A stretch of DNA of 64,000 nucleotides from Acanthopleura granulata (taxonomy: Eukaryota; Mollusca; Polyplacophora; Chitonida; Chitonidae). Below, one piece after another: positions 12,201 through 23,995 of the stretch. The notes beneath the pieces are model-generated. The model searched no databases and had not been told where the DNA came from. It saw nothing but the letters and a program-made list of their open reading frames with translations. The stretch spans positions 10,030,277 through 10,094,276 of the forward strand of contig JABBOT010000010.1 of the NCBI GenBank assembly GCA_016165875.1, given 5' to 3'. The position numbers and the translations under genes are program-made. How positions within the stretch are numbered: the first letter of the stretch is position 1; each line of letters starts with the position of its first letter.

Positions 12201-15200
12201 CTTCATCATTTCCGCGTAAATGATAGAGATATTTCGATCACGAAATACATAAACGATCATTTTAAATTCGGAATGCATCTCAGTTGGGAAACAAACATAA
12301 GCCATTGGGTGCTACTGCACTCGATATCTGTCTCCATCAGAAAGTCAGTATCATGGCCAGTAGCATGCGATTGTCAGCCTCTTTGAGTTACAAGACTTCA
12401 ATTCATTAAAACAAATTATGTCGCATCCCCTCGTTGTCCATTCACGAAGTATTTTATAAGATTGTTCGCTGTATCATGTACGCACTGCAGAAAATGCGGA
12501 TACTTCATTTGCGGCGTACAAAGTTGTTCTCCGCCAAAGACAACGGGCTGATTCGGCTCATTAACGCTGACTTAAGGTAGCTTAAGGTATGATTAAGGTA
12601 TGATTAACTGAACATGCACGTGTCGTCCTCCATACAACAGATGTCACGTGGGCAGTAGATCTACTTACATATATACATACACTTGTACTATGACTCACAC
12701 ACAATGGCCTATAGTAAGTTATGATTTTTATATTATCTAATTAACACGCGAATAATGTTTAACAAGCTCGTATACGTAGAATGTGTGGGAATTCAAGGTT
12801 TCGAAGCCAGTGACGACCGTTTTACTGCAAAGGCGAGAACAAAATCTATGTTTAAGTAACATATACAATGTTTTTTGTAAATCGGCTATTGTTGTGGGAA
12901 GGTATAATGGAACTAAAACTAAACTTTAGAGACAACATCCCCACACTTCTTACTCTCTTAAGGGTATTTAATTTGCATTCTGGAAAAGTTTGGTTAGATA
13001 TATTAGCCGGTTTTGTGAACAATAATGGTGGTATTCCTGTTTAGAATGACACCTTTAAGTAGACAAAGATGAACTCAGTGTCACGACGTGGTGGTGTCCA
13101 TGATACATCACGTATAAGACAAACCCAAGGTGATGTCACGAGGTCATGTCCGTCATACAGCATTCTAAGAAAGAGAAACCCAGATGACGTCAGGAGAATC
13201 TTCTGTCCGTAAAACATCCCAGAAGGGGAAACCCAAGGTCACATCACAGGAATATTGTGTCCGTGAAACACGACCTTAGAAAGTGGAACCCCAGATGACG
13301 TTACGAGAATGTTGTGTCCGTAAAACATCACATAAGAAAGGGAAATCCAAGAAAGAGAAGCCCCAGATGACGTCACGAGAATCTTGTGTCCATGATACGC
13401 GTTTACAGAAAAAGGTCCAGCTCGCAGGACACACTTTTCTCTTCTGCCACATATGAGCACACGTTACCAACAATTGTGATGTAATAAAGGAAAGAGCACA
13501 ATACATAGCTTTGGACCGCATTGTTAGAAACAGGAAGGAGTTTTACGAGTCCCCTATTACATAAATATCTTGGAAACACCGTGCTGAGTACGTCAAGGAA
13601 TGGAATAAGCTTACGCAGGCGCAATCCCTTGTCGGTGCAAACGTGGCCTAAGAAAGACAAACCCAATGTGAGGTCACGGGAATGTCATCTCCATGATACA
13701 TAACTCTAGAAATAAAAAGCTAGTGTGACATCACGAGAATATCGAGTCCATGATACAACGTGTTAAAAAGAGAAATCCCAATGTGACTTCCGGAGAACGT
13801 CGTGTCCATGATGCATCACGTTAGACAGAGAAACCCAATGAGACCTCACGACCCCATTATGTTCATTTAGGTCCGAAAATTTGTTCTGAAAATGGGTGAA
13901 TTTGAGCAAGAACACAGGTTGACCGAAAAAATGAAAAAGAAAAAAAAAGTTATTCGCATACAGAATCTGATGAATAAAATATAAATTGTCCCGACAGTTA
14001 TCTGAGCACTAAAGTGATGTGCAGGTGGAAAATTTGTCTGGTCAGAGTATGCAATTGCCACCCTTAGTCCTAGATTCTGTCAATGATGTAGGAAGATTAC
14101 TTGTAACAGTTACCTACTACCGCTGACAGTCATTCTCAGCTGTCTGCTGATATACTCTATCAAATGTAGCTGATTGGCCTTAGAAGGGAGTACTTTTCTT
14201 TCTGTTGTCAAATCATCAATAAGCGGAACAGTCTGACAGACTTACTTTCCTTTTAAAAGATAGCTAGAATTAACACAAGTCATAACTACCAGATACATCT
14301 CAGATATCTCTTGGTGTATTTTCGCCCTTGTGAGTTTTTCACGTGGATTTTTCCGCAGTGATTATTAAAGGGGGGCATAATTACCCTTCCACTATATACG
14401 TGTTCTAGCATTGCTCTCTATATGTGTTCTAGCATTCTACAGACAAGGTTCTATATGAGCTGTAACTCCAGTATATATGGAGGTACCGATGCAATCTGCT
14501 GACCCGACCAGAGCACAGTGGGAGAATTTTCGGAATGTAATCTAGTGTTTAGCCGATGCTAATTAAGTCAGGCATTACCCAGGCGGTTGTCGGCCAGTAT
14601 TTCAAGATCAGCCTTCTGGGCAGCACATCTCCACCCCCTTACCTCAGCGCCAATGAATAGGTATACTCTGACAACCCAGTTTCCAATCAGGCTTGTATAA
14701 GTGTAATATCTAAATAATTCCCCTTACATAAAGGCTGTTACTTTGCTCACCAGACGATAATACTGGCTAATTATAACCGTCATTTGGCACCATTGATTAG
14801 ATCAGATACCAATGCCTGGGCATGCGCGATTCCGGTCCTTTCCAGCAGCTATGGTTGCCTGTCCATGCCATTCTGACTTCACAGCTCAGCAGTGTTCGCC
14901 ATGGGTAGTATTGGATGGTCTGGTGTGCTTACCTCTGTCCTGTACTTTATTCGTCAAGTACTCACACCATTTTGCAAACGACGAAGGGTAGGTATGTTGG
15001 GGTTGACCTATCACCTGCCACCTGTCACATCGCTGGTCAACCCCTCACAGCACTGCCACGTTTTCAGGTTCCAGCCACCGGATATTTGCATGTGTTGGTT
15101 TTTATGTTTGGCAAAGATTTCGTTCACATGAAGCGATTTGGGTTTCATATAACTGGTTCTTACATGTGGTAACAAACAAGCATTTTGAACAAGTCTATAT

Positions 15201-18200
15201 CATTGACGTTTGATACATTGCTGTTGGCATCGCTGCCTTTTTTATTGCCTAATTCTGTTGATGTCAAACTGATACAGCCTGTATAAGTTGCTACGTCTAA
15301 GCATTTACATGAACAGATTAAAACCCTTTCTGAGTTAAATTGACAAGGGGCCTAATTTCACCGGTTACGTGTGAATATTTGCCAACAATCAGATCCAGGG
15401 CAGCTTTAGTTTTACTCTCTGTGGTGTAGTTTTTTGTATTATCGACTTTCAGAATTCAGCAAAATGTGTGAAATGTTGATTGGTTATCACAAAAAGAACA
15501 AATCATATGAAATGTGTTAGAATTGCCCCTATTTCGTTGGACTGACTTTACATACCAGTATTTGCAGTTTTCTAATGTCTCTGTCACAGGATGTAGGTGA
15601 CTTCATCTTCATCTGACAACATTGTTAGCACCGTTTAACCTATATCCTCCACTGGCGATCTGCCAGCAGTCTAACGGCCATTGTTTCCTTAATTTCAGAT
15701 TGAATTTGAGGAGTCGTTTGAAGAGACGCCATTACTTGTCGCTCTGTTGACGTATATGAGTTTCGTTGTGTTGGTTATGATAGGCTATGTAAGAGATATA
15801 CTGAATTTCTTTGGGTTGGATCGGGAGCATGGATACACAGAACCTAAAATAGAGGTGAGTAGGAGTGCATAGACGATATGGTCAATATTTTGGTACCGAC
15901 ACCTGGTCAGGGAAATAACCGCGTGAATTCTCTGCAATTCCATTTTCCTTTTTTAAGTTTTACGTGATTTTCGTTTCATGAAAAGTGATTGCTTTCGGAT
16001 TATATCGTTCGCCACGATATGGCTGAGATATTGCCGATGTGGCGTTAAGCCATAATCATTCATTCATTCGGATTACATCGTGGGTTCATACAGCTGCACA
16101 TCGCGTATATCAATAAACTGTTCGCTCTTGGCTGCCGGCAGCTTTGTGGCATAACTTGGTGCAACTTCCTGTTAGAATAATCACTGTTGAACTTGCAGAA
16201 GCACTGCTGACATATATTTGAAGGCCCACCTCTAATGTTTGTTTGCCTGGTTTTCTGTCAGGGTTTCGTACCATTGTACCACAGCTGGGAATCCTTCTAC
16301 ACACGACATATATACCGGCGTGGTCGAGATACCGTCAACAGGCCCGTGGGCAGCGGTGCTAGTACCAAGTTTAAATTATTGGAGAGAACCTCACCGGATT
16401 ATTTCTGGAACTTCAAGTAAGTGTTTCCAAAGGAGAGAATAGAACTTAAGTTGTGTCCAGGAAGTGATTTCGTCTAAACTAAATCGATGGTTCTGTTTTA
16501 TAGTTTAAGTGAAGGGATTCATATCCAGTGGTTCAGATACCCGTATTGTAACATTTCCAAACCAATACTGTGGTAGTAAATTGGTGACATAGGTGTGCTT
16601 TGAGTGTGTGAGAGACAAGTAACAACACATGCATACATTATTCCCATGCCGATGTTGATTCTTTCGGCTTGCATAGTGTTTAGTACATCATCTGTTTTGG
16701 TGGTGTGATTTATAATATGTCCAATAACAACAATTTCAGAAATTTGAGTTGATGCTCATACAAGAAAAGCATACCCCCATGTTGTTTCAAATAGCCCCCT
16801 TTTTAGGTCAGCACCTCAAAGCACCTCTAAATATTTCTCGTTAATCATTTATTTTTCATTTCCTTATTTCTTCAACAATGAAAGGTGTTCTAATTGGTTT
16901 AACTTCCTTGTTAAATGATGGGATTTGGTTTGGGAGTAAAATTAACCCCTTGAACAGGAAAGGGCACTGCATTTATTAAAACTATAGTGAGTTATCAGTG
17001 GACTTCATTTTGTGCATTTTGCAGTTTAACTGGTAGGAAGTTAGACTGTTTGAACTTTGGATCTTACAACTATCTGGGGTTTGCCGATGACTACCCTCCG
17101 TGCAGACAAGAAGTGGAGCGCACTACCGCCCAATATGGTGTCGGTGTGGGTGGAAGTAGACAAGAGTTAGGTGAGTTGTTTCCATCAGGTTATGTATCCC
17201 TGTTCCCTGTATATTTTGCAGTAATGTCCGTAATGTGATCCAGTTTGCCAAAACGAAAACAAAAGTTTCGCTCTCTTTTGGCTTTGTTAGTGACATGACA
17301 GCAAGTGAAATGTGCTAATGTGTTCGGTAGTAACGAAGTCCTATTATTTATTAATCGTTAGAAAGTCAGATGACGGATTCAACCTATTGGGAAGCGAATG
17401 CAAATCCTCAGGAAACTGGTGGCGAAAATATTTGACATCTGCATTCTTTTTGCTTATTTAATTGTCTTTGTGAAATAAAGGAACATGTGGTTATGTTTTT
17501 GGTTATAGGTTATCAAGATATACAGGCTGAGCTGGACTCAGTCGTGGCGCGTTTTTTAGGAGTGGAAGCTGCCATTACATGCCCAATGGGATTTGCCACG
17601 AATTCCATGAATATCCCCAGTATAGTGGATAAGGTGGGTAGAGATGAAGACAGCCCACAGTTGTACATCATGATAATCAGTAATTCATACAGAAGCTGTG
17701 GAGGCGATTGATTCTGTTGCCCTAATACGCTTGAGGTGACAAGTTGTGGAGTGCGTTGGTGACCCTGAAGTAAATACCACATTTTCATATGTATGGTTTT
17801 GTTTGCCAGAATACTTTATGGGCAAACAGGTGCCATTTTCTTACATAAGCATGTTTGTAAAGTCTGACATTTTTGGCCAATATGTGTATATGTTCAAAAT
17901 GTGAAGTCTGTTTCCAGATGGGCAGACTGATAATAAATATTCATGTATTTAGATATGGAAGTTGTTCTCCTTTGCAGGGTTGCTTGATCCTTAGTGACGA
18001 ATTCAACCACGCATCTCTAGCAATGGGTGCGAGACTGTCTGGTGCCACTATAAAAGTGTTCAAGCACAACGGTAAGTCAGTGGACATGTAGGTGGATGAT
18101 CCATGGGCGCTTGGTTTTGTTGACATTGTTCGTCAACCGTAGTTGCAATCCCCCTCTGATTATGGTGGTAATATAGAACTTGGGTAACTGTAGGAACTCA

Positions 18201-21200
18201 GCTTGTCCTGTAGACTGTTGTTGTATACTTCATGGTTTGTGAGCGGTTTATTGATATAACTGAAGGGAAACTGAAGTAGCACAGCTTGATTCTTAAGCAC
18301 GGGAAGCTGTCAAGATGTGTCTAGATCATGTGAAGCTTTCAATATGTGTCTAGATCAGCCAAGTTTCACTGCTAAATATAGGATCTACTTGAACTGTTGA
18401 CAGGTATGCCGTTATATTTGGCCTTAGACCAATGCACTTATCAGAATCAAAACTTACCGGTCTGAAGACAGACTGTGGTATTAAAACCACAGAATTTTGT
18501 GTTTAGATGTACTAGACTAAGTTTGTTCTTGGGCCAGAAATTTGGTTGCCATGCGATGCTCCTAGATATTAACCTACTATACTCCACCTTGGTGATGCCA
18601 TCCAAAAATCATGGTATTTTAATAGATTTCATCTGGAACAGGTATTGATAAGTTTATATACACAGTGCAGCTTTCACTGAGAATTACATCACAGTGTCCT
18701 CGTCACATAACTTCTGTTTACCAAATGCATGATTCACTGTACTTTGGTGTCAATGTGATAATGCATACATGACAGTCGCGAGTGTTATTTTATCCCAGAC
18801 ATGAACGACTTGGAGCAAAAGTTACGAGAATCCATTGTGGACGGGATGCCAGCCACACACAAAGCCTGGAAGAAAATACTCATCTTGGTGGAAGGCATTT
18901 ACAGGTCAGTCAGAAAATAATATCGCTTAATCCTTTGAAATCGTTTCCAGTTTCAACAGTTTAACTCCGCCATTGTGGGTCTACTTCGCGCTTACTCTAA
19001 CTACATGTGTAATGGTAAGATCTTCCTAATCAAACTAATCACTGGCATTTCGACAGAATGGCCCTTAACACTCATGCTTTTTTGGACTAAAAACGGTGAA
19101 AGTTGTATCTTCGTTGGAAACAGAAAAAACAAACGAACAAAAAAAAAAAACAGAACGCTTCATATTGCAATAACTTCTGGGTGTACTTGGTTAATGAAAC
19201 GTCTAACATTTACATGCCTTTTTATAGTATGGAGGGTTCCATTGTTCGCTTACCAGAGGTTATAGCTCTGAAAAAGAAGTACAGGGCATATTTATACGTG
19301 GACGAGGCTCACAGCATTGGTGCTACTGGGTCCCACGGTAAAGGTGTGGTAGACTACTTCGGCGTTGACCCCAACGATGTGGATATACTGATGGGGACAT
19401 TTACCAAGAGCTTTGGGGCTGCCGGGGGCTACATAGGTGGTTCAAAGGTACATCCGCTCTCCAACTCCGGAAGGGGACGTTCTCCTAAAGCCTCACACTA
19501 ACGTTAACGCTTTGGCTTCATTACATATTGTATACGAGATGTTTTTATATCAATCATGATAGTAAAAATGGCCATCACTAATCAAGTGTGACAATCTCTT
19601 AAGACCAGTTTGGGGAACCATAAGAAGTAATCCAGTGCTGAGCAATAGAAATGCTTTGGCCCCATTGCAAAAATTTCCAAAAGTATTGTTTATATAGTGT
19701 TCATAACCTATACAAATCAATTCGCTTTCTAATTTCCATAAGCCACAATGCTAACTTGTTTTTTGGAATGAAATATAGACCATCTCTGTCGTACACGTTT
19801 AACAGAATAGGTTATTGGGCAATTAATTGCTTTGTTAACAGCTACGGTATTATTGTTGCTCAGGTAATAACTTTGCTTTATATGTCTGGTATAGTTAAGG
19901 TGGATACATACTATTCATCTGGGCTGATGCAGTAGTCTTGATTGTGTTGTATTTATAAAATATTTTCATTTTGCGTTTACCTTTCAACCTAATGTGACTG
20001 TGATTTACAGAAATTAATTGACCATCTACGAGTACAAGCTCACAGTTCTATTTATTCGTGTGCGATGTCGGCCCCGGTTGCCCAGCAAATCATCAGCGTG
20101 ATGAAGATTCTCATGGGGGAAGATGGCACTACTGAAGGTAAGCAGCGCAAGGCCGCCCTTCCACTCATTTGTTCCAGAGGAATTGTTTTGATTTGTACCG
20201 TTAATTAAATGGTATAACCAGTCCATTTTGTTTTATCCAAAACGCTGGTAACCTTTGTATTCCCATTATGGTGTTAAAGTTTACACGACTCTGTAGAGGA
20301 GACCACATTTAAATGTCCGTGGGGTACATTCATTTTGTTTGATGACGTTGTTAAGGTGTCCTGTCTGTGTACTTGACTCTTGTTGTGGATAACCTGTAAT
20401 CATTGTGCTTAACCCTAAGTACCATTGTGATGCAGGACAGAAGAGGATTACTCAGCTGAAGTGGAACACTCGCTACTTCCGCAGAAGGTTACAGGAAATG
20501 GGCTTTATCATCTATGGAAATAAGGACTCCCCAGTTGTGCCTTTACTGCTGTTCTTACCAGGCAAAGTCGTGTAAGTGCCCACAAGCCAGCCTTTGGGCT
20601 ATCCGCTTGCATCTCCTGCCATCGACATTTAGTATCTACTGTGGAGTGAGTTACTCAGTGATCCTTTACACGACAGTGCAGGTTTACGTACAGATTGTAA
20701 TGATTATATTTGTCTCTTCAAGGCAGCAGAAGTATAGAAGTATGTTTATGGGCTGTATGTGAGTAGATATATGTGAAAATTGACTTGTAGATGTGCATGT
20801 GGGGAGTGTCATTCTGTAGCCGTGTCCATTGTGTTCTTGCAGAGCCTTTAGCCGGATCGCCCTAGAGAGAGGCTTAGGCATCGTGATTGTAGCATTCCCT
20901 GCGGTCCCCTTGTCGGAGTCTAGGGCCCGCTTCTGTCTGTCCTCCACCCACGATAAGGAATCTCTAGACAGGGTAAGGCGACTGTCCCCTGAATAGTTAT
21001 GGTTACACACCTACACTTAGCTTAATGCATCAGAATCGATACATTTAATCAGGACGTCAGTATTTCAATTGTTTAAGAATTTTTCCAATTTCCAATAGGC
21101 ATCGTTCATTGTTTTACCAGAATTTCAATGGAGATTGATGTTCTTTTGCCAACATTTCAATAGATTAATGCAGTTTTACTAACATTTCAGTAGACTGAAC

Positions 21201-21429
21201 CAGCATTTCGTGACTGATTTATTTTCTTGGACGATTTTGTGTATCTCTTAATTGTACAAAACATCATTTCGTGTTGAACTTACAGGCACTACAAATTATA
21301 GACGAAATGGGTGATCAGTTGAAGGTGAAATATTCACAAAGACCATTAAAACCACTGAAGACGGGAAAAAAAGAGGAGTTGGAAGATGGGGAGGGCAATA
21401 TAGAAAAGGCTGGTACATTGAGAAGGTAG
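9191..21429 (+). CDS. Serine palmitoyltransferase, catalytic (long-chain base) subunit 2/3-like, copy A
   Basis: This is the PLP-dependent subunit of the ER serine palmitoyltransferase, which condenses L-serine with a fatty acyl-CoA to 3-ketosphinganine, the first step of sphingolipid synthesis. The spliced model uses exons 9191-9286, 15699-15854, 16262-16416, 17025-17170, 17509-17633, 17978-18071, 18799-18904, 19228-19447, 20011-20137, 20436-20571, 20843-20972 and 21286-21429. All have GT-AG introns and the frame stays open for 544 residues; human SPTLC2, as I recall it, has 562. One N-terminal membrane segment is in exon 2. D-E-A-H-S starts at residue 318 and the Schiff-base lysine of [12 protein letters not shown] is residue 353 (codon 19,406-19,408). 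The aminotransferase class I/II fold runs from exon 3 to the end. The partner is SPTLC1, not in this window. The alternative first exon at 14,901 would give 541 residues. Whether it is orthologous to vertebrate SPTLC2 or SPTLC3 cannot be told here. Confidence 0.93.
10087..10112. repeat. Poly-C run followed by (AC)n
   Basis: Fourteen consecutive C residues (10,087-10,100) are followed by about six AC dinucleotides, in intron 1 of SPTLC copy A. Simple sequence, probably length-variable. Confidence 0.9.
11095..11231 (+). mobile_element. Diverged SINE in intron 1
   Basis: 'gtcgggggttgactccc' resembles a B-box region. It is followed by 'cctcccac', 'ggtcgctgtcttata' and an 'aatgactaatgaaataaag' end, which align by eye with the body and tail of the SINE at 52.3 kb (reverse complement). 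Old and 5'-truncated. Confidence 0.5.
13075..13855. repeat. Degenerate ~57-bp tandem repeat, interrupted
   Basis: Units share 'cagatgacgtcacgagaat..tgtgtcc.t.a.acatcac.t..gaaag.gaaaccca'. About six units run 13,075-13,400 and about four more run 13,645-13,855. The ~245 bp between is unrelated. It lies in intron 1 of SPTLC copy A. Two units hold a perfect TGACGTCA octamer (13,195-13,202 and 13,378-13,385). Confidence 0.75.
14901..14987 (+). CDS. SPTLC copy A, candidate alternative exon 1b
   Basis: This ATG has a near-ideal context (gttcgccATGGG). It opens 29 codons with a hydrophobic stretch ([14 protein letters not shown]) and a basic end (CKRRR), then a donor 'cgaagg|gtaggt' in phase 0 matching exon 2. 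It would give a more hydrophobic N-terminus than exon 1a. Only one or both first exons may be real; chance occurrence is possible. Confidence 0.45.
15699..15854 (+). CDS. SPTLC copy A, exon 2
   Basis: Flanked by 'aatttcag' and 'gag|gtgagt', phase 0 on both sides, 52 codons. It holds the family motif [16 protein letters not shown] and then a single hydrophobic membrane segment, followed by a short amphipathic region. Confidence 0.9.
16009..16068 (+). mobile_element. 5'-truncated SINE tail with target-site duplication
   Basis: Sequence 'cacgatatggctgagatat', 'gccgatgtggcgttaa' and (attc)3 is flanked by a 13-bp direct repeat with one mismatch: 'cggattatatcgt' at 15,996-16,008 and 'cggattacatcgt' at 16,069-16,081. 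This marks a retroposition event in intron 2 of SPTLC copy A. The family differs from the SINE at 52.3 kb. Confidence 0.8.
16262..16416 (+). CDS. SPTLC copy A, exon 3
   Basis: Starts after 'tctgtcag', 155 nt, ends in phase 2 before 'gtaagt'. Encodes [20 protein letters not shown] and the start of the conserved NRPVGSGAS segment, ending at the WNF motif. Same length and phase as copy B exon 3. Confidence 0.92.
17025..17170 (+). CDS. SPTLC copy A, exon 4
   Basis: 146 nt between 'tttgcag' and 'gtgagt'. Encodes the SYNYLGFA motif of the family and ends with [13 protein letters not shown]. Both paralogues here read GGSR where human SPTLC2, as I recall it, has CSTR. Confidence 0.93.
17509..17633 (+). 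CDS. SPTLC copy A, exon 5
   Basis: 125 nt between 'ggttatag' and 'aag|gtgggt'. Encodes [12 protein letters not shown] and the highly conserved [11 protein letters not shown] motif. Confidence 0.93.
17978..18071 (+). CDS. SPTLC copy A, exon 6
   Basis: 94 nt between 'tttgcag' and 'gtaagt', phase 0 to phase 1. Encodes [20 protein letters not shown] and [11 protein letters not shown], part of the cofactor-binding domain. Confidence 0.93.
18799..18904 (+). CDS. SPTLC copy A, exon 7
   Basis: 106 nt after 'tatcccag' and before 'gtcagt'. Encodes [16 protein letters not shown] and [11 protein letters not shown], leading into the active-site exon. Confidence 0.92.
19228..19447 (+). CDS. SPTLC copy A, exon 8 (active-site exon)
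   Basis: 220 nt after 'tttatag' and before 'aag|gtacat'. Encodes [18 protein letters not shown], the YVDEAHSIG motif and [15 protein letters not shown]. By family knowledge the aspartate and histidine hold PLP and the lysine forms the internal aldimine. Confidence 0.95.
20011..20137 (+). CDS. SPTLC copy A, exon 9
   Basis: 127 nt after 'gatttacag' and before 'gtaagc'. Encodes [36 protein letters not shown] and EDG. Confidence 0.93.
20436..20571 (+). CDS. SPTLC copy A, exon 10
   Basis: 136 nt after 'gatgcag' and before 'gtaagt'. Encodes [35 protein letters not shown], conserved in animal SPTLC2/3. Confidence 0.93.
20843..20972 (+). CDS. SPTLC copy A, exon 11
   Basis: 130 nt after 'ttcttgcag' and before 'gtaagg'. 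Encodes [20 protein letters not shown], then [15 protein letters not shown], the C-terminal substrate-binding region. Confidence 0.93.
21286..21429 (+). CDS. SPTLC copy A, exon 12 (terminal)
   Basis: 144 nt after 'cttacag', ending in TAG at 21,427-21,429. Encodes [20 protein letters not shown] and a charged, variable tail. The tail is 18 residues longer than that of copy B. Confidence 0.9.
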   Translation, partial: ALQIIDEMGDQLKVKYSQRPLKPLKTGKKEELEDGEGNIEKAGTLRR

Positions 21430-21855
21430 ATGTCTGCAGCAAGAGCAACAGAGTCATCAATGTGAGAATGGCCCAGTAACATCTTGTGTCCAAATGATTT
21501 GACTTTGATTCTGACTCTGACGAATGTCTTGCCCCAGAGAAGGCCAGGGCACCATGAATACACGTGATTTTTATTGAAAAGTGTTCACACGTGAATAAAT
21601 TATTCGGCAAGCACAAGACTGTTATAAGTAAAGTGAATCCCTAAATCCTTGTTTAACGGAATTTACATAAACATCCCTCCAGATACATGTATATGGACCA
21701 TAATTCTGTTTTTCCATCAAAAGGTGACGAGAAACACCACAGTACGCAGAGTGTCTCTAGGTTGCCATATTCACTGGAACAGTGTGTGTGGCTTTTTGAC
21801 AACACTGTGTAACATGATGTTAAGCATCCTCTGTTATCAAACATTTGAAAATAAA
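21430..21855 (+). terminator. Candidate 3' UTR and poly(A) signals of SPTLC copy A
   Basis: AATAAA hexamers occur at 21,594-21,599 and 21,850-21,855, 165 and 421 nt after the stop codon. Either could direct cleavage; without transcripts I cannot choose. Confidence 0.4.
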
Positions 21856-23460
21856 TGTGATTATTCACATATTGAGATGATGATCTGAAAGGAACATCTC
21901 GAATGTCAAAGGTTATGAGAGAAAACACAAAAACAACATGTAAACAAATACCTAGTTTCCATGTGTCAAGTTATTTCCTCTTTCCTTTTCCAGGTCGCTA
22001 GCTTTGACAAGCAACCGTATAGGACAAGAAGCCATGGGTTAGGAAATTGTCTTTGTTGAAACTGGTGCATTTTTTATTATATTGCCACTGGCAGCCGATT
22101 TTATGATGACCAGCATGGTGGAAACACTACTCACACTGGACATTGGTGAAGAAAAGTGCCACAGAAAACCAAAGAATTCTACCTCCTGTGGAATATTGGT
22201 ATATTTGTACACAGTATCTGGCCCAGTCTGTTGGCCGAGAAGAGCGTCGATTCCCCATCCAGTATAGGAATGGGTGTATATACCACTTATTTGTCTACTT
22301 TGTCCAGACGCATCCGTCACCACAGGCGGCTGCGGTGGCCAGCGATATAGAACAAGTTTTCAGGTGCGAACGTTGCCAGTTATTCCTCGTGTTTCATGGA
22401 CAGCAGTGCTTTTGGAATGTCAATCAAAATGGAACTGTTAAGGCACAGTTTGGACCAACGCGCTCGGAGTGGAAGCCCCTGTTATGGCCTTTCCTCAGTG
22501 TCGCCTGTCCGACTTGTGTACAAAAGAAACAAAAACAAACAGAAATACTCGGATCGTTTGACTTCCCTTTTCCACGTGCTCATGTTGTTGTTCTGTTACT
22601 GTCCATGTATACAAGACAGCGTTTGGGGAGATTTTCCTCTCTCGATGACCACGGGATAGTTTGGAATGGCGGAGAAGGGAAGAAGTGCGTTATTTTGTGT
22701 GTCTCATGAATGTAACATATTACTCAGCCTTTCCTTCGATGATCTGAACCACCATTGTCTTGATATTATTGTAAATTATTACGTAGCGTCCACACTTCTC
22801 ACCAGGCCGTTATGACAAGTTGCAATCTCTTACTTGCATGGTCCAGGAGACGTATGAGGTTGGAATTATGGAGAGGTATGGATTGACCAGGTGTGGGTTG
22901 GGTTTGAGTGTCCCTGTAGAAGTGTATGTGTGTGGAACAGTCTTGTGTTTGTAGGCATTGCACATGCATGTGTCTGTGCCTGTATGTGGGTGTGTGGTCG
23001 TCTTAAGGTAAAGGAGCTTGTATGTGTGTGGTTTGGGTTGTTGTAGTTGTTAGGTGTTATCACGCCTGCGTTAGTGGGTACAGACGCAGTGTCTCACCCA
23101 GGCCGTAGTCCCGGCATGTACAGGCATGACTCAAACATACTTCTCCATGACAATAAGACAGTCCACGATTGCTTTGAAGTAAATAACACGTAACTCTCAG
23201 ATCATCAACAATTTGTATATATACTCCACTTCACTGTGAAATATAATAGTAATTCGACAGGGTGTAAACTTGTAAATTATGGCTCACGTTGAAAGGAAAA
23301 CGAAAGCTTGTGCTGGTATTTAAGAAAAATTGTAGTTTGTACGTAAAATACTCTGGAGTAAACATTGTTTGTATATAAAGATCCCACCTGTCAAAATGGT
23401 TTAGATTTACTGTTCTTATAATATGAACAGGAGGGAGCACTTCAATTTTGATCTGCTAGT
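21856..23460. other. Spacer, no gene supported
   Basis: A 188-codon open frame (22,143-22,709, +) overlaps other open frames and shows no recognisable domain, so I treat it as chance. A GT-rich tract lies near 22,890-23,040. Nothing else is evident. Confidence 0.4.
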
Positions 23461-23465
23461 TGGCT

Positions 23466-23512
23466 ACAGTTTTGTTTTTTTCTTTTTTCTTTTTTTTTTC
23501 TTTTTCTTTTGT
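23466..23512. repeat. Polypyrimidine (T/C) tract
   Basis: A 47-bp run of T interrupted by single C and G residues. Low-complexity DNA, possibly the oligo(T) complement of a retroposed poly(A) tail on the minus strand. Confidence 0.7.
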
Positions 23513-23875
23513 AGATTTAGTTTCTTTTCTCGTCTTCGCCATTTCGCTCTGCTTGCTCGTGCACGATAAAATCTAATTCACCGCGATCCTTCTCATAAGG
23601 TATAACTGTCACTATCACACCCACCTGGTCAACGGAAGCTGCCTGTCCGGGCGAGGTAGGCGCGCTATAAGGAAGCAGCTGTGGTGGACAGTTTATCCTC
23701 TGGTTATGTTCGGACTGTTCTGGCTGCTTAGGTATATTCAGAGGTGCAAGGGCACTGTCAGACGATCTCCAATGGAGCATATACGCCTATATCTAGAGGA
23801 CATTAGGGGTTTTAAGGTGTGTATGGCTGTGTATACCTATGTGCTTAATTGAACCGATTGGTCCCAACCACGGTA

Positions 23876-23995
23876 ACACATCACACTTCGTGTGTAGTTG
23901 TCCTCATAAACTAGTAGCACATCACACTTCGTGTGTAGTTGTCCTCATAAACAAGTAGCACGTCACACTTCTTGTGTAGTTTTCCTCATAACGGG
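23876..23995. repeat. 41-bp tandem repeat, about three copies
   Basis: Units starting at 23,881, 23,922 and 23,963 share 'tcacacttcgtgtgtagttg' and 'tcctcataaac'. Copies one and two are nearly identical; the third has diverged. Confidence 0.85.

Noticed and set aside
22143..22709. 188-codon open frame downstream of SPTLC copy A
   Set aside because: No recognisable domain, overlapped by other open frames, and one frame of this length is expected by chance in 64 kb at this composition. Probably 3' UTR or spacer.
23517..23780. 87-codon minus-strand frame with a plausible protein-like composition
   Set aside because: It has proline-rich and acidic stretches, but no domain, no clear flanking splice acceptor, and a polypurine tract just after its end. 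Not enough to call an exon.
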